A DNA stretch of 64,000 bases from Gemmatimonadota bacterium (GCA_027623325.1 JAQBXY010000012.1:1-64000), one strand, 5' to 3'. Positions 44,186-52,690 are shown, counted from the stretch's first letter. Notes: generated by a model not told the origin, from the sequence alone. A program made the numbers and translations.

Positions 44186-44431
44186 ATACCTATCTACGAA
44201 TATTCCTGCCAAGGTTGTGGACACGCATTTGAGGCGCTCGTGCGTGGTGCGGAGAAACCGCTCTGCCCGAAATGCGACAGCGGCGATTTGGAACGACACT
44301 TTTCTCTCCCCACGGTCCAGTCGAGCGGGACCCGTGCCATGTCGATGCGGGCGGCCAAGAAGCGCGATCAAAGGCAGGGCAACGAGCGCATGCATACACA
44401 AAGGGAATACGAGCTCAATCACGACGACTGA
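44186..44431 (+). CDS. FmdB-family zinc-ribbon protein, apparent ATA start
   Basis: The reading frame translates as (I)PIYEYSCQGCGHAFEALVRGAEKPLCPKC..., the standard start of FmdB/CxxC zinc ribbons, which normally begin MPIYEY. The codon at the Met position is ATA (44186), with AGGG eight bases upstream; ATC 44183 is the neighbouring option, and a TGA at 44162-44164 closes the frame. The first canonical start is an internal GTG at 44240, which would delete the first CxxC and is therefore unlikely. Two CxxC pairs bind one zinc. The C-terminus is charged and helical. Either a rare start codon or a point change of ATG. Confidence 0.8.
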   Translation: MPIYEYSCQGCGHAFEALVRGAEKPLCPKCDSGDLERHFSLPTVQSSGTRAMSMRAAKKRDQRQGNERMHTQREYELNHDD

Positions 44432-44503
44432 GCCCTGATTTCTCTAGCCGGCGTTTCATGGGGCTCGTATACTGATGATCCGGGCACGCACAACCTCAAC
44501 GAA

Positions 44504-44520
44504 ACCCCTCACTGAGGGGT
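44504..44520 (+). terminator. Short hairpin after the FmdB gene
   Basis: ACCCCTC and GAGGGGT are perfect 7-base arms around a three-base loop, 72 bases past the FmdB stop and 48 before the copy-C DUF1592 start. No long T-run follows, so a leader structure is the alternative. Confidence 0.4.
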
Positions 44521-44568
44521 CTATTGGGATGTGGACCTCCGAACACCAGACGACGGGATCAGCATAGG

Positions 44569-47013
44569 ATGAAGACGCTCAGCGCGGCCATGGCAGCCTT
44601 CGGGACCGTCCTGGTCTATGCCGGTGCGGCCAGCGGGCCGATACCCTTGATCTCGTCGCCCACCCCCCGGGCGTCGACCTCCTCGACGGAGATCACCTGG
44701 AGTGCCGAGTCGGACAACGCGGTCATCCAGGAGTATTGTGTACGCTGCCACAGCGATCGCCGGTTGCGGGGCAATTTGTCGCTGGAAGCGTTCGATGCCG
44801 ATGCGCCGCACGAGAACGGTGACCTCACCGAGAAGATAATCGTCAAGCTGAGGGCCGGCATGATGCCACCCCCCGGCGTGGCCCGACCCGCGGGGGATAC
44901 ACTCCTCCTTCTGGTCGAGTCTCTCGAACGACGGGTCGACGAGGTCGCGAGACGGAACCCGAACCCGGGTAATCGGACGTTCCAGCGCCTCAATCAGGCC
45001 GAATACGCACGCTCGGTGCGGGACCTTCTGGGGCTGGAGATCGACCCGAGCAGTCTGCTCCCGCTGGACACGAAGAGTGCCAACTTCGACAACATTGCCG
45101 ATGTCCAAATGCTGTCGCCGACGCTGCTCGACGCATACCTCAACGCGGCTGCGACCATCAGTCGGTTGGCGGTCGGAGACCCCGACGCGAGTCCGAGTTC
45201 TACGACCTACACGAACTCGGGCTATGCGTCGCAATGGGAACGTGCCGATGGAGCCCCCTTCGGGACCCGCGGCGGAATTTCCGTGACACACAATTTCGTG
45301 GCCGATGGAGAGTATGAATTCCACCTGGCGTTCGAGCATACGACCACGGGTGGATATTACGGGGGTGTGACGCGGGGCGAGCAGATCGAGATTTCGATCG
45401 ATGGCGATCGAGTCGCGTTGATCGAAATGGACCGGTGGATGAGCGTCGCTGACCCCAACGGCGTCAACCAGCGGTCTGAGCCCATTTTCGTGCGCGCCGG
45501 GCCTCACCGCGTCAGCGCCGTGTTCTTGAAGGCGAGCGATGGGCCGATCGACGACGTTCTTTCGCCGCACGATTGGTCTCTCTCCGATCGCCAGATCGGT
45601 GTCAGCGGGTACGGGATTACTTCTTTCGCGCACCTCAAGGACATGGTTGTCGCGGGTCCCGCCAACGCCACTGGCGTCTCGGAAACGCCGAGTCGGCAAC
45701 GAATCTTCACCTGCCGTCCCACGAGCGCCGCCGAGGAGCGACCCTGCGCGCGACAGATCGTTTCGCAGCTGGGACCGCGGGCCTTCCGTCGACCTCTCAC
45801 AGACGACGACGAAGCCGCCCTGATGCGCTTTTATGAGTACGGCGTAGAAGAAGGCGGTTTCGAAATCGGAGTGCGGACCGTGGTCGAGGCCATGCTCGCC
45901 AGCCCCGACTTCGTGTTCCGCTTCGAAGAGGCGCCGAGGGGTGTCGAGGTCGGGCAAAACTATCGCATCAGGGACGTCGACCTCGCGTCGCGCCTCTCTT
46001 TCTTCATTTGGGGTCTCCCTCCGGACCAGCAGCTGATGGAAGTGGCCACTTCGGGCCGACTTTCTCGCGAGGATGTCCTGGAGCAACAGGTCGCGCGAAT
46101 GATCGCGGATCCGCGGTCTGAGGCACTCTCGACCCGGTTTGCGGCGCAGTGGTTGCGTCTCGACGACCTGGACAAGGTCCACCCGGATCGTCTGATGTTC
46201 CCGGACTTCCACCAGAAGCTCGCCGCCGACCTACGTCGGGAAACGGAGACCTTCTTTGGGAGTCTCGTGCGCGAGGATGCCAACGTCTTCGATCTCTACA
46301 CGGCCGACTACTCGTACATGAACGAGCGAGTCGCGAAGCACTACGGCATCGACGGAGTCGTCGGCGACGAGTTTCGCCGCGTCGCGTACCCGGACGAGAC
46401 CCGACGAGGATTGATCGGCCACGCCAGCATTCTGACGTTGACTTCGCACGCCGGACGCACCTCGCCCGTCCTCCGGGGCAAGTGGATCATGGAGGTTATC
46501 ATGGGCACGCCACCGCCACCGCCTCCCCCGGGAGTGCCGACGCTCGAGGAAACCTCGGACGTTTCGGACGGACGGATGCTGACGACGCGGGAGCGCATGG
46601 AGCAGCATCGGGAGAACCCGACCTGCAACGCCTGCCACAGGTTCATGGACCCCATCGGGCTCGCGCTCGATCGCTACGACGTGACGGGTCAGTGGCGCAT
46701 CCGCGAGAACGGGATGCCGCTGGATACGAACGGCGAATTGTACGACGGTACGCCTATTACGAGCCCCGCGGAGTTGAATGCGGCGCTCGTCGCGAGGCCG
46801 ATCCCACTCGTGAGGACGTTCACGCAGAATCTCATGGCCTACGCGCTGGGTCGCCGTGTCGAGTACTACGATCAACCGACGATTCGCGCGATCGTGCGGG
46901 AGGCTGAGAAGAACGACTATCGGATGTCGTCGTTCATTCTGAACGTTGTAAAGAGTGACGCATTCCAAATGCAGAGGGCAGGGGCGGTCGCGGACGCGAC
47001 GTCCCAACACTGA
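44569..47013 (+). CDS. DUF1587/DUF1595/DUF1592/DUF1588/DUF1585 multidomain cytochrome-like protein, copy C
   Basis: 814 residues from ATG 44569 (the frame opens at a TTG at 44524, not used). CVRCH at residues 57-61 and a second CNACH in NPTCNACHRFMDPIGLALDRYDVTGQW. All five DUFs are in the same order as in copies A and B: RTFQRLNQAEYARSVRDLLGLEI, AFRRPLTDDDEAALMRFYEYGVEEGGFEIGVRTVVEAMLASPDFVFRFEEAP, DLASRLSFFIWGLPPDQQLMEVA, HASILTLTSHAGRTSPVLRGKWIMEVIMGT plus a Pro run, and TFTQNLMAYALGRRVEYYDQPTIRAIVREAE. Confidence 0.92.
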   Translation: MKTLSAAMAAFGTVLVYAGAASGPIPLISSPTPRASTSSTEITWSAESDNAVIQEYCVRCHSDRRLRGNLSLEAFDADAPHENGDLTEKIIVKLRAGMMPPPGVARPAGDTLLLLVESLERRVDEVARRNPNPGNRTFQRLNQAEYARSVRDLLGLEIDPSSLLPLDTKSANFDNIADVQMLSPTLLDAYLNAAATISRLAVGDPDASPSSTTYTNSGYASQWERADGAPFGTRGGISVTHNFVADGEYEFHLAFEHTTTGGYYGGVTRGEQIEISIDGDRVALIEMDRWMSVADPNGVNQRSEPIFVRAGPHRVSAVFLKASDGPIDDVLSPHDWSLSDRQIGVSGYGITSFAHLKDMVVAGPANATGVSETPSRQRIFTCRPTSAAEERPCARQIVSQLGPRAFRRPLTDDDEAALMRFYEYGVEEGGFEIGVRTVVEAMLASPDFVFRFEEAPRGVEVGQNYRIRDVDLASRLSFFIWGLPPDQQLMEVATSGRLSREDVLEQQVARMIADPRSEALSTRFAAQWLRLDDLDKVHPDRLMFPDFHQKLAADLRRETETFFGSLVREDANVFDLYTADYSYMNERVAKHYGIDGVVGDEFRRVAYPDETRRGLIGHASILTLTSHAGRTSPVLRGKWIMEVIMGTPPPPPPPGVPTLEETSDVSDGRMLTTRERMEQHRENPTCNACHRFMDPIGLALDRYDVTGQWRIRENGMPLDTNGELYDGTPITSPAELNAALVARPIPLVRTFTQNLMAYALGRRVEYYDQPTIRAIVREAEKNDYRMSSFILNVVKSDAFQMQRAGAVADATSQH

Positions 47014-47061
47014 GACTGACGGTACGAGATCCAGGCGACCAGCCTGAGGAGATCGACGGAC

Positions 47062-48477
47062 ATGCACTTTATTACCGGAAAGCACCTCGAGCGACGGACC
47101 TTCATTCGGGGAATGGGAGCCTCACTGGCGCTGCCGTTCTTGGACGCGATGGTGCCTGCGGGGAGGCTCTCGGCTGCCAAGGCCGCCGAGGTCGATCCGA
47201 CTCGCCTCGTAGCGATCGAGATGGTGCATGGTGCCGCGGGTAGCAACGAGTGGGGCGCTACCCAGAACCTGTGGGCACCCGCCGCGGTCGGCCGTGACTT
47301 CGATCTGTCGCCCAGCGCGCTCCTCCCCCTCGATCCGTGGCGTAAGTATCTGACCATCGTGAGTAACACCGATGTTCGGATGGCTGAAGCGTTCCAGGCC
47401 CCGGAGATCGGGGGTGACCACTTTCGCTCCAGCGCGGTGTTCCTGACCCAACAGCATCCCAAGCAGACCGAGGGTTCGGATGTCTATGTAGGCACGTCGC
47501 TCGATCAGCTGTACGCGCAGCGTTTCGGTCAGGACACTCCGGTTCCCTCCATGCAGTTGTGTATTGAGAACATCAATCAGTCCGGGGGCTGTGCCTACGG
47601 ATACACCTGCGTGTACACCGATTCGATTTCCTGGGCGTCGCCGACGGAGCCGCTCCCCGTCATCCGCGATCCGCGGGTGGCTTTCGAGCAGTTGTTCGGT
47701 GCAGGTGGCACCGCGGATGAGCGCGCGCTTCGTCGGCGGACGTCCGCGTCCATCCTCGACTGGGTGTCGGGCCGCGTCGCTGAGTTGCAGCGGGAACTCG
47801 GACCGAACGATCGAGATCGTCTGGACCGTTACCTGCAGAATGTCCGGGAGTTGGAGCGCCGAATTCAGATGGTGGAGGCGCAGAATGCGAGTGGTGAGGA
47901 GCGAGAGTTGCCGTCCGCTCCCGCCGGCGTTCCAGATTCGTTCGAAGAGCACGTGCGGCTCATGTTCGACCTTCAGGCGTTGGCCTTCGCGTCGGATACG
48001 ACCCGTGTATTCTCCTTCAAGATGGGTCGCGATTCGTCCGCCCGGGTCTTCCCCGAGAGCGGAACGGACAAGCCGTTCCATCCGGCCTCGCACCATGGCG
48101 GGCGTGAAGAGGCAGTGCTCGACTTCTACCTGCTCAACAAGTACCACGTGAGTATGCTTCCGTACTTCCTGGAGAAGCTCGACAGCCTCCAGGAAGGTGA
48201 TGCGACGCTGCTCGACAAGACCCTGATCATGTACGGTTCGCCCATGGCGGACGGCAACCTGCACAATCATCGCCGGGCCCCGTTGTTCTTGGCGGGAGGG
48301 GCGAACGGGCACCTGGAGGGCAATCTTCACTTGAAGGCGCCCGACGGTACACCCATGGCCAACGTCATGCTGTCGGTCATGCACAAGCTTGGTCTCGACG
48401 ACGTCGAGAGCTTCGGGGATAGCACCGGCGACTTTCCGTTGACGATGCCGAACACGTCTGCAACGCCCGCCGGCTGA
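47062..48477 (+). CDS. Tat-exported DUF1552 protein, copy C
   Basis: 471 residues with Tat signal LERRTFIRGMGASLALPFLDAM. Three-Cys block MQLCIENINQSGGCAYGYTCVYTDSISW, HPASHHGG and YGSPMADGNLHNHRRAPLFLAGGANG are as in the other copies. GGAC lies before the ATG. The second ankyrin gene follows 11 bases later, repeating the order of unit B. Confidence 0.9.
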   Translation: MHFITGKHLERRTFIRGMGASLALPFLDAMVPAGRLSAAKAAEVDPTRLVAIEMVHGAAGSNEWGATQNLWAPAAVGRDFDLSPSALLPLDPWRKYLTIVSNTDVRMAEAFQAPEIGGDHFRSSAVFLTQQHPKQTEGSDVYVGTSLDQLYAQRFGQDTPVPSMQLCIENINQSGGCAYGYTCVYTDSISWASPTEPLPVIRDPRVAFEQLFGAGGTADERALRRRTSASILDWVSGRVAELQRELGPNDRDRLDRYLQNVRELERRIQMVEAQNASGEERELPSAPAGVPDSFEEHVRLMFDLQALAFASDTTRVFSFKMGRDSSARVFPESGTDKPFHPASHHGGREEAVLDFYLLNKYHVSMLPYFLEKLDSLQEGDATLLDKTLIMYGSPMADGNLHNHRRAPLFLAGGANGHLEGNLHLKAPDGTPMANVMLSVMHKLGLDDVESFGDSTGDFPLTMPNTSATPAG

Positions 48478-48488
48478 GGGGAAACAAG

Positions 48489-50342
48489 ATGAGGCGCAAC
48501 GAGAATTCCCTGCGAGTCAACGTGATCCCGGCACTCTTCGCTACCATGCTCCTCTGGGCTTCGATCCCCAGTGAATCTCCGGTGGCAGATGCCGCCATGC
48601 GGGGTGACGTGGCGGTAGTGCGGGCGTTACTGCAGTCGGGATCCGACGTGAACGCTGCGCAGGGCGACGGAATGACGGCTCTGCATTGGGCAGCTGAAAC
48701 GGGCGATGACGAACTCGCGCGTATGGTCGTGCACGCCGGTGCGAACCTCGAGGCTGTGACGCGTCTAGGAGACTACACGCCGCTTCACCTCGCTGCGCGC
48801 GGTGGCCGCGCCGTCGTGGTGAAGACGCTTCTCGACGGGGGCGCCGACGCATCCGCGCAGACGTCGACCGGGGCGGTCACGCCGCTTCATTTTGGGGCCG
48901 CGTCCGGGAGTCTCGATGTGGTGAACGCTTTGTTGGCGCGGGGAGCCGCGGTCGACGCGCGTGAAACCTCGCGGGGACAGACCCCCTTGATGTTCGCTTC
49001 GGCTTCGGGGCGGGCGACCGTGGTTCGGGCGCTCCTGGCGGCGGGTGCCGATGCGAATCTGCAGACGCTCGTGGTGGATATCCCGGCTCGAGAGCGCGAG
49101 GATCGTGCTGCTGGACAGGTGCGCGACAGGGTCATCCAAGCGTTCCGCGGCGAGATCCCGTCGGGCACCTCATGGCAGCCCACGCCGGCCCAAGTCCAGA
49201 CGGCCGTGCGGACCGCGAACAGTGCGCGCGTTCAGGGTGCGACACCGGGGCCATCGCAGCGACGCGACGAGCCCGCTCCGGACCCCGATCTCGGCGACGT
49301 GCCCGTGAGTTCCGCGGGGCGTGCTCCGGGCGCGTATAGCAACTCCTACTCGGATCTGGTCTATGCGGAAGGCGGCCTGTCCGCGCTCCACTATGCCGTT
49401 CGTGAGGGAGAGGCCGCGACCGCATTCGCGCTGCTCGACGGGGGTGCGGATATTGATCTCGTAACGGCGGGCGACCACACGAGCCCGATGCTCATGGCGG
49501 CTGTGAACGGGCACTTCGACCTTGTGGTGGGCCTCCTCGAGCGCGGGGGCGATCCCAATATCGGTAGTCACGCGGGGACGACACCGCTGTATGCGGTCAT
49601 CAACACCTACTGGGCGCCGAAGGCGCGGTACCCGCAGCAGCAGGCGTACCAGCAGCAGGCCGCTACTCATCTGGACGTAATGACGGCGCTCCTTGATGGG
49701 GGCGCCGATCCGAACGTACGTCTGACGAAGCACCTCTGGTTCATGGAGTACACCTTCGCTCAGTTGGACGTGGACACACGAGGCTCCACGCCGTTCTGGC
49801 GTGCCGCGTACGCCCTCGACCTTCCGGCCATGCGCCTCTTGATGGCACATGGCGCTGACCCGTCGATTCCCACGATGAAGGCTCCGGCGCGACGTTTCAA
49901 TCCCGATGGGCCTGGCCTAAGGGATGACGTGATGGACCCCTCCGGGCTTCCGCCGGTGGACCAGGGCGGACCGGATGTCTACCCGATCCACGCGGCGACC
50001 GGGCATGCCTACGGGACAGGCTTTGCCGGCGTGTCGCACCGGCATGCGCCTGACGCGTGGCTACCTGCGCTTCGATACCTCGTCGAGGAGCTCGGGGCGG
50101 ATGTGAACGCACGTGATGCGAACGGATTCGCTCCCATTCATTGGGCCGCCTCACGGGGAGACAACGAAATGATCCGTTACCTCGTCGAGAAGGGAGCCGA
50201 CGCCACCGTCGTGAGCCGTCGGGGGAACACCACGGCCGATATGGCGAATGGGCCGGTGCAGCGCATCAGTCCGTTTCCTGAGACGATTGCGCTGCTCGAG
50301 AGCCTCGGATCCAAGAACAACAACAACTGCGTGTCGTGCTGA
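48489..50342 (+). CDS. Exported ankyrin-repeat protein with C-terminal NCVxC tail, copy 2
   Basis: 617 residues; signal-like N-terminus (VIPALFATMLLWASIPSESP). Ankyrin repeats cover about 30-195 (DGMTALHWAAETGDDELARMVVHAGANLEAV, TPLHLAARGGRAVVVKTLLDGGADA), about 290-370 and 520-590 (FAPIHWAASRGDNEMIRYLVEKGADATVV). The middle has a shorter, Ala/Pro-rich linker than copy 1. It ends NNNNCVSC, the same tail as copy 1 (NNHNCVAC). GGGGAAAC precedes the ATG. Confidence 0.88.
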   Translation: MRRNENSLRVNVIPALFATMLLWASIPSESPVADAAMRGDVAVVRALLQSGSDVNAAQGDGMTALHWAAETGDDELARMVVHAGANLEAVTRLGDYTPLHLAARGGRAVVVKTLLDGGADASAQTSTGAVTPLHFGAASGSLDVVNALLARGAAVDARETSRGQTPLMFASASGRATVVRALLAAGADANLQTLVVDIPAREREDRAAGQVRDRVIQAFRGEIPSGTSWQPTPAQVQTAVRTANSARVQGATPGPSQRRDEPAPDPDLGDVPVSSAGRAPGAYSNSYSDLVYAEGGLSALHYAVREGEAATAFALLDGGADIDLVTAGDHTSPMLMAAVNGHFDLVVGLLERGGDPNIGSHAGTTPLYAVINTYWAPKARYPQQQAYQQQAATHLDVMTALLDGGADPNVRLTKHLWFMEYTFAQLDVDTRGSTPFWRAAYALDLPAMRLLMAHGADPSIPTMKAPARRFNPDGPGLRDDVMDPSGLPPVDQGGPDVYPIHAATGHAYGTGFAGVSHRHAPDAWLPALRYLVEELGADVNARDANGFAPIHWAASRGDNEMIRYLVEKGADATVVSRRGNTTADMANGPVQRISPFPETIALLESLGSKNNNNCVSC

Positions 50343-50357
50343 TGGATTGAGGCCGGC

Positions 50358-51089
50358 CTAGCCTCCCGAACGCTCCATTGCACGAAGCACATTGAGATGG
50401 TAGGTCGCCTGAGCGAGGCCTGACTCCGCCTCGTGGTATCCGATCCTACCGTCTCCGTCGGCGTCGCGGCCGTAGGCCATGGCTCGAACGAGATCCGAGA
50501 GCCTGTCGACTAGTCGGTGCGCCTGCTGGGGCGTGGTGGCGCGTTGCACGCTGCGGGCCAGAGCGATCGCCGCCTCGGCGTGCTGGAGCGCGCCCGACGC
50601 CCCCCCCTTCGCTAGATCGACGTGAAGGCGCACGGCCGGTGGGATCTCCGACTCGGCTGCTACGGCGTCGAGGTGGAAGAGCATCGCCTGGGCCGAGCGC
50701 CTTACGCCGTACCCGAGGCCGAATCCGTTCCCGACCTCCGCCGGATCGATGGCGTGGAGGACGTGGGACATGCTCCGGATCATGTTGCCGAGATCCGTAG
50801 TGTCGCGGCCGGCTAACCGAACGTGGTCGGCGGCGATCGCGGCCTCGGCCATGCCTGTCTCGATGAGGCCCCAACCACCGGGCGTGTCGCCGAAGGCGTC
50901 CGTCAGAAAGGCCAGACGGTCTGCAATCTCGGCGGGGATGGGCACACCCCGGAGTCTCGCGTCGAGCATCGACGGCTCTTGAGAGGTTGTCGAGTCGGGC
51001 TCTTGGACTGGATCCGGGAGTTGTGACGCGGCCGCCAACGGTGCCAGAAACGGAAGCGTCCAGAAGATCAGGCGAACAGGGTTTGGCAT
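50358..51089 (-). CDS. Exported helical protein with terminal EF-hand loop, paralogue 1
   Basis: 243 residues with a signal peptide ending near LAAAS. The mature part is mostly helical and aligns throughout with the adjacent gene: LAGRDTTDLGNMIRSMSHVLHAIDPAEVGNGFGLGYGV, the helix LQHAEAAIALARSVQRAT, then a canonical EF-hand loop DADGDGRIGYHEAE and LAQATYHLNVLRAM. One EF-hand suggests Ca binding. I know no named family. Last gene of a minus-strand run; 21 bases after its paralogue. Confidence 0.75.
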   Translation of the reverse strand: MPNPVRLIFWTLPFLAPLAAASQLPDPVQEPDSTTSQEPSMLDARLRGVPIPAEIADRLAFLTDAFGDTPGGWGLIETGMAEAAIAADHVRLAGRDTTDLGNMIRSMSHVLHAIDPAEVGNGFGLGYGVRRSAQAMLFHLDAVAAESEIPPAVRLHVDLAKGGASGALQHAEAAIALARSVQRATTPQQAHRLVDRLSDLVRAMAYGRDADGDGRIGYHEAESGLAQATYHLNVLRAMERSGG

Positions 51090-51110
51090 GATCAGCCCGC
51101 AAATGGTGGG

Positions 51111-51773
51111 TCAGCCTCCGAGTCCCTCACCCCGCTTGAGGAGACCCAGGTGTTGGGTCGCCTGTGCCAGACCACCTTCACTCTCCTGCCACCCCGTCCG
51201 TCCGTCGCCGTCCGCGTCGACCCCTTCGAGGATCGTGCGGGTCAGCGTCGTCAACTCGGTCAGCATCTCTGCTGCGGCCGAAGCTTCGGTCGCTCTCTGG
51301 ACCCGCTTCGCTACCCTCACGGCGGCCTCGGCGTTGCTGAGGGCGTGGGCCGCAGCCGTTGCGACGTGAATCGCGTGGGTCTTTACACCCTCGGAGGCTC
51401 CATCCGATGCGGCTGCAAGTTCGATATGCCGTGCAGCGCCCGTCGCGGCAGCGACGACACCGTAGCCGAGGCCCGGTCCGGCAGCGACTTCCGCGGGGTC
51501 CAAGGCGTGTAGTACATGCGCCATGTGCCGCTTCATGGCTTCCAGGTCGGCAGGGTCCCGACCGGCGAGAGTGGCGTGCTGATGGGCGATCTCCGCCTCG
51601 GCGACCGCGGTCGGCAGCAGCCCCCGACTCTCAGGAGTATTCCGGAAAGAATCGGCGACATGACCGACGTGGGTGTGGACCGGGTTCGTCTCCTGGGCGC
51701 TGACGGGGCCGACGAGGAACAGGCTGGTCAGCGCGAGCCCGAAAGCGCTGCGATGGATGGTCGTGGAAGGCAT
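51111..51773 (-). CDS. Exported helical protein with terminal EF-hand loop, paralogue 2
   Basis: 220 residues, signal peptide ending GPVSAQ. Conserved with the neighbour: LAGRDPADLEAMKRHMAHVLHALDPAEVAAGPGLGYGV, HALSNAEAAVRVAKRVQRAT, EF-hand DADGDGRTGWQESE, and LAQATQHLGLL. Rich in His in the first half (HTHVGHV, HQH, RHMAHVLH), which suggests metal or haem ligation in addition to Ca (inference). Unknown function. Confidence 0.75.
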   Translation of the reverse strand: MPSTTIHRSAFGLALTSLFLVGPVSAQETNPVHTHVGHVADSFRNTPESRGLLPTAVAEAEIAHQHATLAGRDPADLEAMKRHMAHVLHALDPAEVAAGPGLGYGVVAAATGAARHIELAAASDGASEGVKTHAIHVATAAAHALSNAEAAVRVAKRVQRATEASAAAEMLTELTTLTRTILEGVDADGDGRTGWQESEGGLAQATQHLGLLKRGEGLGG

Positions 51774-51821
51774 GATGAGCGACTCCGGTTTCGGTCGTAC
51801 GGGCGTGGGGCCGAGTGGAAG

Positions 51822-52187
51822 TCAGTTGATCTGAACGGCCGTTGAGTCACTCACGGTGCCGTTCTGTGCTTCTGCCGTACCGACGATATCGAAACTGCCG
51901 GCAACCGGATAGGCGTGCTCGAAGTTTCCGGATGCCTCTACGGCCAGGCCATTAAACGTCAGCGAGTCCACGACGCCATCTCCCCAATTCATGATGATAC
52001 CAAGCAAGCCCGTGCCGGTCGCTTGGTACGAGACGATCACGACCTCGTCGACCAGTGCGATCTGAGGATTCGCGGTGACGGCCATGGAGAGGGGACGCGT
52101 GCCAGTGATCGAATCGTCCAGGCACGCGACCGCTCCGGTACCGGCTACCAGAAGCAACGCGAAAATCCGTGTGCGTCGCATGATCAC
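51822..52187 (-). CDS. Small lipoprotein with PKD-like domain
   Basis: 121 residues from GTG 52187, overlapping the upstream stop (GTGA); ATG 52181 is an alternative. Lipoprotein signal ends GTGAVAC. The mature part SMAVTANPQIALVDEVVIVSYQATGTGLLGIIMNWGDGVVDS...GNFEHAYPVAGSFDIVGTAEAQNGTVSDS resembles a single PKD domain (WGDG and HxYxxxGxF). Probably an adhesion-type beta-sandwich at the envelope. Confidence 0.7.
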   Translation of the reverse strand: MIMRRTRIFALLLVAGTGAVACLDDSITGTRPLSMAVTANPQIALVDEVVIVSYQATGTGLLGIIMNWGDGVVDSLTFNGLAVEASGNFEHAYPVAGSFDIVGTAEAQNGTVSDSTAVQIN

Positions 52188-52690
52188 CGCCCGAAAAGGA
52201 AGGAGAGGAGGGCGATGTCGAAGGAGAAGTCGTCAACAGGCGGGCCGTCGTCCGGAGGAGATCCGATCCCGAACCCTTCGATAATCCCGAACACGATGCC
52301 GACGGCCAACGCCGAGGCGCCGGCGATCGCGAAGCCCGTTCCGACCTTGTCGAGTTCGCGTTTCTCCAGGCTCAGGATCTCACCGGTAGGTACTCGGATG
52401 GTCTGCATGAGATCGACCGTGAGGAATCCGTCCCGGCGTTCTCCCACCGACACGTTCAAGAGCAGGTCGTCATCCTCCACCCCCGCCATCGTCCCCGTTA
52501 TGGTCCCGGACACGGCCCCGATTGGCGTTATCTGGGCCAACTGGGAAGCACCCTGTCGGGTCACCAGAATGCGAACCGCTTGACCCGCGGGGGCGGCGGT
52601 CACATCGGTCGCCGTGTACCGATAGCACCCCGATGCCAGGGAGGCCGCCATGATACATATCAGACCCTTCCACATTCCAGTTCTGTTCAT
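52184..52690 (-). CDS. Lipoprotein, unknown function
   Basis: 168 residues from ATG 52690; longer frame to 52810 rejected because the lipoprotein signal (MWKGLICIMAASLASGC) starts here. The centre (QAVRILVTRQGASQLAQITPIGAVSGTITGTMAGVEDDDLLLNVS, LTVDLMQTIRVPTGEILSLEKRELDKVGTG) is beta-rich, of a type seen in Gemmatimonadota lipoproteins; a C-terminal hydrophobic helix (FAIAGASALAVGIVFGIIEGFGIG) follows. Coupled to the PKD-like lipoprotein. Confidence 0.65.
   Translation of the reverse strand: MNRTGMWKGLICIMAASLASGCYRYTATDVTAAPAGQAVRILVTRQGASQLAQITPIGAVSGTITGTMAGVEDDDLLLNVSVGERRDGFLTVDLMQTIRVPTGEILSLEKRELDKVGTGFAIAGASALAVGIVFGIIEGFGIGSPPDDGPPVDDFSFDIALLSFLFGR

Larger units (their letters stand above)
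33919..50342 (+). other. Amplified DUF1592-DUF1552(-ankyrin) locus
   Basis: Three paralogous pairs (33919-37806, 37829-41735, 44569-48477) share gene order, spacing and length; pairs B and C are each followed by an exported ankyrin protein (41760-43646 and 48489-50342). Copies differ at many synonymous and non-synonymous sites, so the amplification is old rather than an assembly duplicate. Two unrelated-looking small genes (43643-44431) are interposed between units B and C. Confidence 0.85.

Noticed and set aside
44521..46212. Long minus-strand frame (563 codons) across the copy-C DUF1592 gene
   Set aside because: It is the complement of a gene with five recognisable domains; its translation is Arg/His/Glu-rich with no motif. 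Similar shadows lie opposite the other GC-rich genes.
47122..48384. Minus-strand frame of 420 codons opposite the copy-C DUF1552 gene
   Set aside because: Product of codon bias on the complementary strand; no domain, signal or ribosome site.
33919..48477. Assembly duplication as explanation for the three DUF1592-DUF1552 pairs
   Set aside because: Copies differ at many codon positions, in insert length and in neighbours, which an assembly repeat would not show.
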